Assembly: GCF_003597395.2 (NCBI RefSeq)
Contig: NC_133773.1
Coordinates: 143,163,327 to 143,227,326 of the forward strand
DNA: 64,000 nucleotides
Direction of reading: 5' to 3'
From: Chelonoidis abingdonii
Lineage: Eukaryota; Chordata; Testudines; Testudinidae
A program made the translations under genes and the position numbers. Shown here piece by piece: positions 1-10,218 of the stretch (position 1 is its first letter; every line of letters starts with the position of its first letter). The notes beneath the pieces were generated by a model that worked only from the letters and a program-made list of their open reading frames with translations, did not search any database and was not told the origin of the DNA.

Positions 1-427
1 AACTCCATAGACATAACAAGGAACAGGCATGTGCCTCTTAAAGACAGGGTCAAAAGGACAGCATGGTGGATAGATCTGTTTGTCTGAAACGTGATCAAAG
101 GGGGAGACAGCACCCTAATAGCCAAGGGGCTGTACCTCAGTACGTCAGTAGGGATGAGTAATCTGTCCTGAACTGTATAACAGAGTGCGCATCTTTGTCT
201 GGTCTAGGGGGCAGTGGAAAGTCCCGCCACTGACTGAGCTGGTCCATTGCCAGGAGGCACAAATTTGTAGTATGTCTTGTAGAGTCTACAGGAAACTATT
301 AATGTGCTTTGATTGACAATAAACCTGGCTCGGGTTCTTTACTAGAGTCTGTGGTCTTTGGGGGTTCTCTTGGGGGTCTGCTGTGTCAGCTATCTGCGCA
401 GAGCTGGGGCAACGCACAGCGGGAACA
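1..427 (+). mobile_element. 3' part of a retroviral-type LTR
   Basis: The stretch has LTR layout on the plus strand. A TATA-like TGTATAAC lies near 174-181, an AATAAA polyadenylation signal at 318-323, a GT/T-rich stretch follows, and the unit seems to end in GGGAACA at 427. The left end is outside the window or not recognisable, so no target duplication can be read. No gag/pol-like coding follows, so it is probably a solo or truncated LTR. The class is not certain. Confidence 0.5.
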
Positions 428-597
428 TGCATGCAGCCGACTGTTATCATCATCGAACAAGAGCAGAGCACCACATCGGTAGCTACCTGAGAAGTAGCTA
501 TGGAAGGCTCAGCTTCCTTGGGTAACCCAGGGATCAAAGGCAAATGCCCTCACTTGGGGTCTGCATTGACAGGAATAATAACAAAAAGAGGATATTT

Positions 598-832
598 AAC
601 TTGCCGCTACCTCTCAAAGTGATTTATAGACAGTAGTGACTCAAGCCCCCCCGAACACACACACCTTCAGGTAGGTGGTACTTCCCCATTTACAGATGGA
701 GAGCAAGTTAGAGAGGGATCCAGGGACTTGCCCATGGTCACACAGCAAGTGAGTGTCAGAGCATGGGATAGAACCCATGAGTCCTGGCCCCAAGTCCTCT
801 GGTCTAACCACTATCAGCATGGTATTATTTCA
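598..832 (-). mobile_element. MIR/CORE-type SINE
   Basis: On the minus strand this reads like a MIR-type SINE: a tRNA-derived head (GGTTAGACCAGAGG, then GGGTTCTATCCCATGCTCTG), CACTTGCTGTGTGACC, GGGCAAGTCCCTGGATCC and a CATCTGTAAATGGGG-like core. It is diverged and its 5' head is short, as expected for an old insertion. Confidence 0.75.
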
Positions 833-932
833 TATACTCACTACTGGAAGTCTTAAAGGTGAAAGTCTCTTCTCTGGTTCTTTCCTTACGTTTTATGTGC
901 CTTGTCCTAAACTATGATAGTGTTGCTGTGAG

Positions 933-1612
933 TAGGTTGACCAGATCACCACACTGAAATATCAGGACACACTGGGGTGCCATCAGCCCCGCCCACAGTC
1001 TACCCCTACTCCTTCCAGGCTCTGGCCCCACTTTGTCCCAGGTCCTGCCCCCTCCCGCTCGCCCTCGCCCCCGCTGCACCCTTCCTGATCCCCTGGCTTG
1101 CTGCTGGCTTACTGCATCCCTCCTCAGTCCCCCACCCACCCCTCACCTCCCCACTCGCTTGCCTCTTCACCCTCCTGCCCCCTCAGCAACTTCCCCTATG
1201 CCGGGTAGGTGCTCACCCACCCCCGCCTCTTCCACCCCCTCACTCTGCCCCCATTCCACCCTCTTCCCCAAGTCCCTGCTCTGCATCTTTTCCGCCTCCT
1301 CCCCTGAGTGTGCCGTGAATCCACTCTTCCCCCTTCCTTCCTGGAAAGCACTAAGTGCCACCAAACAGCTGTTAGGCGGTGGGAAGCACTGGGCGGGGCG
1401 GGGGGAGAAGGAGGTGAGGAGGGGGGAGCTTGGCTGCAGTTTTTTGCTGTGGGTGCTCCAGCCCCGGAGCACCCATGGGGTCAGCGCCTCCCTCCCACTC
1501 GCCTCCTTACCTGAATGTTGGGAGAAATGGCATCCCAATCGTACATTGATCAGGACAAAAAGGGTTAAATATCGGGACGGTCCTGATTTTATTGGGACAT
1601 CTGGTCACCCTC
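933..1612. mobile_element. Non-autonomous hAT element (TAGGGTGACCAGAT family)
   Basis: The ends are inverted: TAGGTTGACCAGAT at the left and ATCTGGTCACCCTC at the right. It is flanked by a perfect 8-bp duplication, gctgtgag, at 925-932 and 1613-1620, the hallmark of hAT transposition. Subterminal ATCGGGACGGTCCTGATTTTA is the same motif as in the smaller copies at 22175 and 25406. The interior (about 1020-1310) is a C/T-rich tract with no transposase. Long open frames across it come from low complexity. Confidence 0.85.
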
Positions 1613-2164
1613 GCTGTGAGCTGCCAAGCAGCTGCCATCTTCTAGCCGAGACACAGCTGTATCACATTGGTGGGCAGCAGGAACTGTCACTGGGGTGTAA
1701 CTCCACTACATTCAGTAGAGTTACTCCCAATTTATACCTGTTTAAGTGAGAGCAGAGTCAAACCTATAGTATTTGGCACTGGCACTGGTATCAAAAGTGG
1801 AAATGCCAAAATACTGCGAGAGAGCCTGTTCTCATTGTACCGGTACCTATGGCCTGAATGAAGTCAGGAAGCACTGAAAATGAAGGAGAAAGCCTGAACT
1901 CATGAGGTTTCCAGCCTAACTATCCACACGCAAGAGAGCCAGTTGTACATCTGAGACTTGCCATCTAATCACACAGAGACTAATTGTCCTCTCACTTTCA
2001 TTAGTGTAACTCCATTAATTTCACTGTAGTTGCTCTCGATTTATACCAGTGTAAGTGCGGAATCAGGTCCATCGTGTTTAGAAATGTATAACTCCTTTGT
2101 CTAAAGTGGAGTTACTCCTGATTAACAACAGTGTAAGTGAGACCAAACTGGGCCCTATATTTCT
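1613..2164. repeat. Old palindromic interspersed repeat pieces
   Basis: Related motifs of the type GTGTAACTCCA...GTTACTC..GATTTATACC..TGTAAGTGAGA recur at about 1695-1760, 1998-2060 and 2085-2140. They resemble arms of a common amniote palindromic repeat with consensus like GGAGTTACTCCTGATTTACA. The copies are diverged and separated by unassigned DNA. No ends or target duplications can be fixed. Confidence 0.45.
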
Positions 2165-3169
2165 TTAATGGACAGAACCAACCCCGCTCTTTCCCAGATC
2201 TGAGCACTTCCACCCTTGAGGGGGTTTGAAATCAGAGCTTAATCCAATGCTTCCTAACATTCACGATGTTTGAGTTTGTCCTGTGGTAGGGGCAGGTCAA
2301 AGCTGCCAACTGGGAATCCAGATCTGGGTTAGGGATTCAGCTCCAGTGCTAATATTAATGTATTTTGATATACTTTGTTAAACCTTTAGACTAAAGTTAT
2401 ACAATGGCATAAAAGGGACAAGGAGAATTATTCAGGTCATCCCCTGAAATCTCCGTGCTGATCCTTAACCCTGATGGCTCACATTCATTCCTGCTGTCTT
2501 GGGCTGCTTGGCACATCCTAGGTTTGCTTCTCCCCCAGGCTTCTTGTACTGACCATGAATGGCTGGCAACTTTTTCGCTAGGTGCCAGCAAACAGGGAGC
2601 TCCCCTTTCATGGGCTGAGTAATTCTCCCCTCCCCCGGGACAAGGTTACACTTGTCACCAGCTACTCCTTGGAGAATGCCGTCTTTGTTGCTGAGGGAGA
2701 GACTCAGGTTTACAACACTGTCTCAAAGCTCCAGGATGGAATTCAAGAGGTTTGTCTGCAGGTTTAGACACTAGTGGTAGGCTTGTCCTTACAGGCTTGG
2801 TCTGCTGCAATCCTGCTTCACTTAGGATGAGTAGGCTGGCTTCAATAGCGTATCCCTTTGCACCGCTCTGTGAACCCTGACTCAGAGCCCCACCCAAACC
2901 ACGCACCTCTTTCCAGGGTCAAAGACACTTGGTTTTTCTTTCTCGTGCCTGCCCCTGCACTCCCAGCCAGAAGCCAGAGGGCTGAAATGCCATGGGAAAG
3001 GCAGATCCTGAAAGACTTTCAGGACCTTTTGCAGATTCAAGAGATTTGAGTAGCGTAAGAAGCATCTGGTATTGTGAACCTGGACTCTGAAATGTTGGAG
3101 GCTCCTTTCCCCAGTCATGTAGCAGAGGGTAAACATCAAGAGGAGGAAGCAACTAGGTCCTGGTTATTT
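2165..3169. other. Unassigned sequence
   Basis: I recognise no repeat, RNA gene or exon in this 1-kb stretch. Short open frames here show no domain and no splice context that would argue for coding. Confidence 0.5.
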
Positions 3170-3425
3170 ACTGTACAGTATTGAGAGGCAGTTAGGACAT
3201 GGGAAACCTGGGTTCTGCTCCTAGCTCTGTTATCACGGGCAAGTTGTGTCACCGCTCTCTGCCTTAGTTTCCCCTCCCACCCTTTATTTGTCTGTCGTGT
3301 CTATGAGATTGTGAGCTCTATGGGGCAGTATCTGTCTCTCACTATGTAGAGCACCCAGCCCAACAGAGCCCTGATTTCATATGGGGCCTGTAGGCGCTAC
3401 TGCAGTATAACTAACAGGCAGTCTC
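3170..3425 (+). mobile_element. CORE-type SINE with L2/L3-like tail
   Basis: It carries a tRNA-derived MIR-like head (AACCTGGGTTCTGCTCCTAG, GGGCAAGTTGTGTCACC, GCCTTAGTTTCCCC). The tail has GAGATTGTGAGCTCTATGGG and GTAGAGCACCCAGCCCAACA and ends in GGCGCTACTGCAGTATAA. The same head-plus-tail layout recurs at 48925, 52675 and 63055, so this is one SINE family with a LINE-type 3' end. Confidence 0.75.
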
Positions 3426-4279
3426 CACTTGATGTTATGGTGAAACGAAAGAGAGCCCTGACTAGTTCATATACATAGCACGCTAATCTCCGGTTCTGGA
3501 GATCTCAGGCTGTCCTTCCCCAAAAAAAGAGAGAATTCAGCCCCCTAGTAATAAACCTAGCTGATACAATGGCTTTATTCATCATATTTACAAGGGAGCT
3601 GGGACTCAAACTTCTTCCTTCAGCTCCCAAGACACTAACTGCTATCCCTTGTGCAAAAGGAGAGGAGAGAGTAGTAATATTTGGCACTTCCTTATGGGCG
3701 CTATCCTTAATCCTTAGAGGGCAACATGGCTTAGTCACAGCAGTGCCTTACACTTTTCCCTAAGAGTGACTTGTTTTCTGACCACTTCCCTGTTTATCCT
3801 TTCATAGGAGCCTCTCCATGCATATGCGGCTGGCATCTTGGCCTTTAAATTTGGGAGAGACAACCAGCTGCAGCCCTAATGAGCTGATTCTGCCACAAAC
3901 TGCACCTCCCTCCCTTCCAGCTGTAAGTTATGGATGTTCCTTGTACTTTGCCTTCTCCTGGCTTTGTCTTTCTCTCATGATCCCAGAGGAGGTGGCTCAT
4001 CCTCAGACCTCCATAGCATGTAAGTGCAGGCACTGTTCCCCACCTCCCTCCACCCTGCCCACTTTCTCATTTATGAGCCAGTTACAGTTTGAACCCAGGT
4101 CTTCGGCAGTAAATGACTAGGGCCCAGTGGTGCCACCTCGCCCTACGTGAAGTATCTTTGGAGCTTCCATCCCAAAATATGAACGTAGGGGTCCATGCAA
4201 GAGACTCTTGCTCTCGCTGCTTGTGAGAGTCCCCGTTTGCCCAGGTGAAAAGCTGAATTACGTAGTGATTAAACAAGGA
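3426..4279. other. Unassigned sequence
   Basis: No clear feature. About 4065-4135 has weak minus-strand SINE-like words (ATTTATGAGCCAGTTACAG, GAACCCAGGTCTTCGGCAGT), too little to call a copy. Confidence 0.45.
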
Positions 4280-4750
4280 GGCTGGGAGTCAGGACAGGGG
4301 GCAGGAGGAAATAGGTGAGCAGGGAGGGGAGACAGATATGATGAGGAGCTGGACTATGACAGGAGAGCAGGGACTGGTTGGGGAAAGTGACTGGGATGAG
4401 AAGCCCAGGGTTGGAGAACACGGAGATTGGATGAGGAGCCTGGGGAGGGAGATTGGGACTGGGAGCCAGTGGCGATGGGGAAAGTGAATGGGGGGGCACA
4501 ACTGGAGGACACTGTGAGGGAGAGAGACAGATCAGATGTGGAGCTAGAGGAGCAGCGAGGGGGGACTGAGACTGAGACTGGCTGAGTAAGGACATTGGGT
4601 ACAAGGAGCTGGAGTGTGCAAACTAAGAATGGCTGACTGGGATGAGAAGCCTAAGGAGTGGAGCTGGTACTGGCTAGGGGAGGAGATTGGGCTTGAAATA
4701 AGGAGCCAGGGACGGGGAAGAGACAGTGCCAAGTTGAAGGGACAGGGTAG
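4280..4750. repeat. Degenerate purine-rich minisatellite
   Basis: The plus strand is strongly G/A-rich and built from recurring words in changing order: GATGAGAAGCC near 4393 and 4639, GATGAGGAGCC near 4431, GGAGATTGGG near 4448 and 4680, and GGGAAAGTGA near 4381 and 4478. This suggests an old tandem array of units of a few tens of bases, now shuffled and diverged. Long minus-strand open frames here come from the lack of stop-forming words. Confidence 0.55.
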
Positions 4751-5264
4751 ACAGGATCATGCTGGGGGAAAATGGGCAGAAGAACCTGTGTTTACAACAG
4801 TACACTCTCCTCCAGAGCCTGGAACAGAACCAAAGATTCCTGAGTCTCACCATTCCTCTGCTCTCAGCCGATATCTGTGAAACCCTCTGGCAAAGTGTCC
4901 CATCTCCTCCAGTGCTGGTCCACACAGAGAATGATAATCTACCCCTGCTGTCAGTTACTCCATTCACTCAAGTGCAGAGAGGTCTGTGCGTGAAGCTAAA
5001 TGTTCCAACGTTGTCAATACAATGCCACATGAGGAATTTGGTTTTTTTTTTAGTTTGCTTTTTAAAATTCTAGGAAATGATACACGCACGACTACAGAAA
5101 AAGAACAGTATTAAGATTGCAAAGTCAAGCATTGAAAAGTTGGGAACAGCAAGAATTAAGGTTGTATGTGCAACCGTAATTCAGCCCCAATGTGTTTAAT
5201 TAAATGATCATAGCCTAGTTTTTCCCACAGTAGCCATGATGGGCAGTGCTTCGAATGGGCTTTT
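4751..5264. other. Mostly unassigned, possible old repeat
   Basis: The words GTCAAGCATTGAAAAGTTGG and AAGGTTGTATGTGCAACCG (5120-5175) resemble a motif common in reptile interspersed repeats, but the ends cannot be set. The rest shows nothing recognisable. Confidence 0.3.
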
Positions 5265-5455
5265 TTTATGGTTCTTATCTCTGGCATATCCGAGTGCTTC
5301 ACAAACACTAACTTATCTTCACAGCATACCTGTGAGGGGAGGGGGTGTTATGCCTCTTTTACATATGGGGACGAGAGGCAGAGAGAGAGTAAAGTCAAAA
5401 GCATCCGCTAATTTTGCATGCCCAATTTGAGGTGACTTGGGCCTGCTTTTTCAGC
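5265..5455 (-). mobile_element. MIR-like SINE, 3' portion
   Basis: On the minus strand it reads as the core and tail of a MIR-type SINE. Plus-strand words are GAGTGCTTCACAAACACTAA, CCTGTGAGGGGAGGGGGTGT, TTTTACATATGGGGACGAGA and GGCAGAGAGAGAGTAAAGTC. The tRNA-like head is missing or unrecognisable. Confidence 0.65.
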
Positions 5456-6487
5456 TTACTTAGTATTCTATAGCTCTTGAAATGTTGAAAGCTTGTTAAT
5501 AATTTGCACATGGGATGTTCCCAATGGATTGACACAGCCATGCCAGCTGGGATCTTTCATTGCTATATGATGGTGGGACCCATATCTGGCATGGTTTGAA
5601 ATCTGTGCCCCATCTTAACGTTACAAAGGCTGATGGGCTGTGGCTGGTTTCCTATGGAAGCCGTTTTATTAGTTCAGCGTTCACAGTCCGTGCACAGCAC
5701 AGGAGATTGGTTCAGGCTCCTTTGCGGTCCCCTGTGCTTGTGGTCAGGATGCATGCTGTGTTTACGCACCTGCAGCTGAGCACACATGCCCTCACAGGGT
5801 GAGACCCAGGATAGCTCCCAGCTCATCTGCAGCGACACTGGGTCCTTCCCGAGCACTTACCCTGTGTGTGGGCACCTCTGACACCCAGATGAGACAGAAA
5901 CTCCAATGATGGTCCAGTCGATGCTACAATAAAACAGAAAGGAAGAAGATCTGCTTTAAATCCCCAAAGAGCCAGGATCTGAGGAGAAACACCTGCTCTA
6001 AGGGCAGTATTCCCATAGAAGTCAATGGGAAGGATTTGGCTGTGACTTTAACCTCGGGGGGCAACCACTTTGCCCAGAGGTATTTCCCTGCTCTCCCTCC
6101 ATCACTTCCTGCTTCCTGTGAACAGATGTGGAGGGCACTCGGTGCACGCTGTCTTCATGTGCACCTGCCACCTGCTTAACCTTGTTTTGCCACCCAGCTG
6201 CAGTCATTTTGGCTTCAGGAAGATGGTGCTGAAACCACTAACCCTTCCTACTAGTTGTAGATCAAAGTGTGGGCTGATTGATGTTTATAATCAGCCAAAC
6301 TCCCAGCTGTTGGGGGCGGGGATGGTGGGGAGCATTATGATTGTTATAAATCTTTAATTTGAAGTCTTCTGTTCTAGATTAGGTTTAATTTTTTTCAGTT
6401 ACCCTCCTTCCTTCTTGCTTGAGGCAGGGGCAGGGGGCACTGTGCTAAATATGGCTGGGACAAATTACCTCCCTTGCCTGCCCAAAA
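5456..6487. other. Unassigned sequence
   Basis: No repeat family or exon recognised over this kilobase. Confidence 0.5.
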
Positions 6488-6571
6488 GTCTAGGGCCCTG
6501 ATCCAGGACAGCACTTAAGCACATGCTTAACTTTAAGCACATGAGTATTCCCATGGATTCTAGTCCTGCTC
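6488..6571 (+). repeat. Half of a palindromic repeat
   Basis: GGGCCCTGATCCAGGACAGC followed by ACTTAAGCACATGCTTAACT and TTAAGCACATGAGTATTCCC is one arm of a widespread palindromic element in sauropsid genomes. The second arm is not present. Confidence 0.55.
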
Positions 6572-7149
6572 CCACTGAAATTGATCACACAATCTCCAGG
6601 GACTTCAAGGCAACAAGCTTAAGTGTTCTGATGGATCGTGAAGTCAGAGGGGACCCCTCCCCCGTCAGAGTCCAAACTGCTGCTGGAGATTGGAAGGAGG
6701 CTGAGAAACCTGCACCCGCGCTGGACTCCAAGTGGGGTGCAGTAGGGAGAGTGTGGTGCTGCAGGAAGCCTTTGAACTTTGGGGCTGTCTCAGTGTGTGT
6801 GTGAGGGGCAATTGCTCATGTCGCCCTCTGGTTGATGTGTGGTATGTGACTCTCTTCTCTCTGCCTGGTTCCGGGGCTGGCCTTGGGGTGGGCCACCTAG
6901 GTGGTTGCCCAGGGCATCTGGTGGTCAAGGGGGTGCCGTGCTGCAGTGCAGAGGTGCGTGCTGCCAGTGCAGTGTTAGAAATTGTTCCTGGGGGATGCCA
7001 CATGGGGGTTGCCCAGATTTCTCTCTGCTCCCTCCTGGCAGAGGAGCTGGGGAAGGGTGGGGAAGGTGAGTGGTGACGCACAGATACGGTTCGCTCCCAC
7101 AGTGTTCTTCCGCACAACCCTATGGGGCTGTGTGTGTGTGTGTGGGGAG

Positions 7150-7411
7150 GGGGGAGGCGAGGAGCGACATCAGGCTCCCTGCATCCAGGTCAATTTCCCC
7201 ACCTGGCCTGCATAACAGGAGGACAGGAGTGCAGCAGTTCCTGATGCTCGCCTCACAGCACTGCCCAGGTGGGGAACGTGACCTAGATGCAGGGAATCCA
7301 GATGTCGCTCCTCGCTACCCCGCTTCCAGTGTCCCCCTAGGGGTGCATGGAGGAGCAGGGTTCGAGGGTAGGAGCGAGGAACAATGCCAGCTGCTCCGTG
7401 CATCCAGGTCA
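7150..7411. repeat. Inverted and direct copies of a ~60-bp segment
   Basis: The segment at about 7156-7210 (GAGGAGCGACATCAGG, CCTGCATCCAGGTCA, TTCCCCACCTGG) recurs inverted at about 7262-7322. It recurs again in direct orientation from about 7370 to 7411. The third copy is cut by the 7412-7611 insertion and resumes at 7612 (CCAGGTTAGTTTCCCCA). Confidence 0.75.
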
Positions 7412-7611
7412 TAGGGTTGCCAACTGTATAATCGTGCTGGCTGCTTCCAAGAGCAGCATGGGGCCTCGGCAAGCAGGGAGTCTGCCTTAGCCCTGCTGTG
7501 CTGCTGGACTTTTAGCGGCCTAAAATCTCCCGGTTTGGCTTCAGTAGCCTTCGGGAGATAGAGCCTTATTCTGGGAGGCACCTGGCTAAACTGGGAGGGT
7601 TGGCAACCCTA
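7412..7611. mobile_element. Small hAT MITE (TAGGGTTGCCAAC)
   Basis: Perfect 13-bp inverted ends, TAGGGTTGCCAAC and GTTGGCAACCCTA, bound a 200-bp unit. The flanks ccaggtca (7404-7411) and ccaggtta (7612-7619) form an 8-bp duplication with one mismatch. It is inserted in the third copy of the 60-bp segment of the larger hAT, so it is the younger of the two. Confidence 0.88.
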
Positions 7612-7619
7612 CCAGGTTA

Positions 7620-7880
7620 GTTTCCCCATGTGGGCACTGGAGAGTGGTGCAGGGGTTAGGGGTGAAGGGGACACAGTGCAGGAGTTGGGCGTGCAGAGGG
7701 GGATGCAGGGGGGAATGTAGGGGTTGGGGCAAAGGGACCACTGTGCATGGGTTGGGCTGCAGGAGAGGACAGGGACTGGGGCACAGGAGGGGAGTGCAGG
7801 AGTTAGGGGTGAAGGGGGAGTGGGGAGCCCATGGGGGCAATAAGGGGCAATCACAGGAGCCGGGGCAATGGGGTGGGCTG
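7620..7880. repeat. G-rich quasi-tandem tract
   Basis: Words such as GTGCAGGAGTTGGG, GTAGGGGTTGGGG and GTGCAGGAGTTAGGGGTGAA repeat loosely on the plus strand. This is low-complexity DNA inside the hAT and explains the proline-rich minus-strand open frames. Confidence 0.65.
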
Positions 7881-7950
7881 CACCCATGGGGGCCAGGGGT
7901 ACCAAAATACAAGTTCATCCAGGGTGCCATTTTCCCTAAGGCCAGCCCTG

Positions 7951-9477
7951 CCTGGTCCACAGAGGATGCGAGTCTCTTAGCTGGACTGCCTGCTCCGTAG
8001 CTCAAGCTGTAGTGACTTATGATTTCACCCTTGGAGAGCTGGATGTGGGCCCGCATATCCTTGTCAGGGAGTGAGCCATTGCATAGGAGGATGGTGTCCT
8101 TGTGGGTGTGTGTCTGTGAATTTGTGTGTGTATTTCCTATCTGTGCTCACGTGCACCTCTGTGTGCTTGGGCCAGCCTTGTTCTTTGTGCAGCCCAGTGC
8201 AGCTCTGCACGTCTGCCTGGGCCTGGGGGAGGTGGAGACGCTTTGGAATCAGAGCACTAGTTGGTCATGCTCTCATGCTGCCCCCTGCAGGCTGGATGTG
8301 GCCTCGCTGCTGAGAGAAGACGCGTCGCAGAAGCAGGGATGCAGCAAACCGGCTCTGAAGCAGGCAATATACTCCATTGGCCTCGCTCGCCGCTTTCATG
8401 CCTGGAGAACATGCAGCTGCCTGGTGCTAAATATTTTTAAACCAAGGACTGCCTGGACCCAAAATGCCCGAGAGGCCCCGACTATCAGCGTCAATCACCA
8501 GCTAACACTCCTCTCCCGTGCTTTCCGATCATGGACTGCACCATCTGTGCCAAAGGGCACTCCCCCCACCTCCTGGCTACTACGTGCCAGCCGTGGAGCT
8601 GGGCAGCGCCACAGATGATTTTGGCTGCAGCCCCTGTCAGGGGAGTGCATAGGACAGAGAAATGTGAGCCAGTCCAAGGAGGCTTGCATGCAAACAAATA
8701 CTGAGTGGTGCTTGGCTGGCTCTCCTGGAGGGGCCTATATATATAGGTAAATAGGCTTCAGGCATATATCTATACATATGTATGCACCTAGTGCTAGCAT
8801 GGTGCATTGAGCAGAGCCCTGCATTGACGAATTCTCATACAAAAACCCCATCTCTGTTTAATTGTTATTGTTTTCTTTCTATACTGCAGACAACAGAAAC
8901 TGTTGGTTTTGGACGCTGGTGGTGGTGGGTGGACTGGGCTTATTCTCTGTAATTGATCATGTTGGTGTCTCTCTCTTTCTCAATCTCTCCTTGGCCAGAT
9001 CCTCGGCCCGTGTAAACCTGTTCACTCCAGTGATGGCGAATGCCACGTTTCTCCACTAACTTCTGTGCCAGTATGCTGGTGCATGCCAGCTCAGGCTCTG
9101 GACCCTTGTTGCTTTCTGCAGAGTAGGCGAATGTTCATTCTTGCCCGGATCACACTCAGGCAGCTGGATCCATAGGGGTAAGGGGACCAAACTGGACCAC
9201 TGGATCATAAATCAGATCCAGTTCCAGATGTGAATTTGGTCACTTGTGTCCCTGTCTCTGACCTGAAGTAATAATGCCCCAGAAACCCAAAGCTGTGTTA
9301 CGAAGGCGTTTGTCAGTGCTGGCCCCAGAAACCATATGATCTGATGGGTTCCAGACTTTTCCCCCCCAAAAAATGTCAGAATGGATTGGGCTGTGAACAT
9401 ATTAAAGAAATCCAGAATAGAAGGGGAAGTGCATGGGAACTCTCCAAGGATGTATATTTTGCATCTACTTATTGAAA
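7951..9477. other. Unassigned sequence with short microsatellites
   Basis: There are GT-rich patches near 8100-8135 and short AT-rich TATATATA-type words near 8738-8785. A 199-residue open frame at 8019-8618 shows no domain. Nothing else is recognised. Confidence 0.45.
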
Positions 9478-9712
9478 GGAATAATAATGTTAACTCCTTG
9501 GATTTCCATAGTGCCTTTAATGTGAGCATCTCAAAGCAATCTGCTAGCATTATCTTGTCAAGATTCAGATTTCCTCCAGGAGGGAATGGGTATGATTACT
9601 ACCACTATTTTACAGAGGGGGGGAATTGAGTCAGATGACATAGTTTATCCAAGGTGTCACACTGGTCAGTGGCAGAGCCATGAATGGTGTGCTGGAGCCA
9701 TTGTCCATACAC
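9478..9712 (-). mobile_element. MIR/CORE-type SINE
   Basis: In plus-strand reading: ATTTCCATAGTGCCTTTAAT, a CTACCACTATTTTACAGAGG core, a diverged GAGTCAGATGACATAGTTTA and CACACTGGTCAGTGGCAGAG. This is the reverse complement of a MIR-type SINE. The head near 9700 is diverged. Confidence 0.65.
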
Positions 9713-9770
9713 AGGAGGCGTTTGAGAAAGGAAAACGGCAACACAGAACAATAGACAGTCTTTCCAGGGA

Positions 9771-9985
9771 CAGGGTGGGTGAGGTAATATTTTTTACTGG
9801 ACTAACTTCTGTTGGTAAAAGCGACAAGTTTTTGAGTCACCTGCCTTTGAGTTCTTCTTTGGCTCTGGATAAGCTTGAATGTTTGTCTCTGTGACCAACA
9901 GAATTTGGTCCAATAGAAGATATTACCTCACCCACCTTGTCTCTCTAATACCGTGGGATCAACCTGGCTACAACAACATTGCAAA
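9771..9985. mobile_element. Hairpin-forming end of a Penelope-like repeat
   Basis: The arm at about 9774-9816 (GGTGGGTGAGGTAATAT, then ACTGGACTAACTTCTGTTGG) is inverted at about 9892-9938 (ACCAACAGAATTTGGTCC, ATATTACCTCACCCACC). The DNA continues with CTCTCTAATACCGTGGGATC and CTACAACAACATTGC. These words match the terminal part of an abundant turtle repeat that I believe to be Penelope-like; the class is from memory. Only the end is present. Confidence 0.55.
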
Positions 9986-10218
9986 GCATCTTTCCAGGAG
10001 CAATTCCAGCTCCAGCCATGTCTTTGATGTTTACCAGGGACCACACACCCTGCCTGGAAGTTTGTACAGCACACAGAGATATTTAGTGGCTGAATACTAT
10101 ATTGCAAGTCAACGTATTAGTACAAAGGGAGCCCAGAAGCCCTTAGTAGGAATTTCATCCCTTCACCACTAGATTAGGCTCCCCTTTCAAATGAGAAGCA
10201 GTCTTGCTCTTTGCCTGT

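Larger units (their letters stand above)
6872..7950. mobile_element. Non-autonomous hAT element (CAGGGCTGGCC ends)
   Basis: The left end is CGGGGCTGGCCTTGGGG and the right end CCCTAAGGCCAGCCCTG, a good inverted pair. Flanks are cctggttc (6864-6871) and cctggtcc (7951-7958), an 8-bp duplication with one mismatch. The interior is G-rich and non-coding. It contains a second hAT at 7412-7611, three copies of a 60-bp segment in mixed orientation, and a G-rich quasi-tandem tract at 7620-7880. No transposase is seen. Confidence 0.8.

Noticed and set aside
1033..1749. 238-residue plus-strand open frame
   Set aside because: Lies mostly in the C/T-rich interior of the hAT 933-1612 and crosses its right end.
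7586..8056. 156-residue minus-strand open frame
   Set aside because: Proline/cysteine-rich translation of the G-rich quasi-tandem tract in a hAT.
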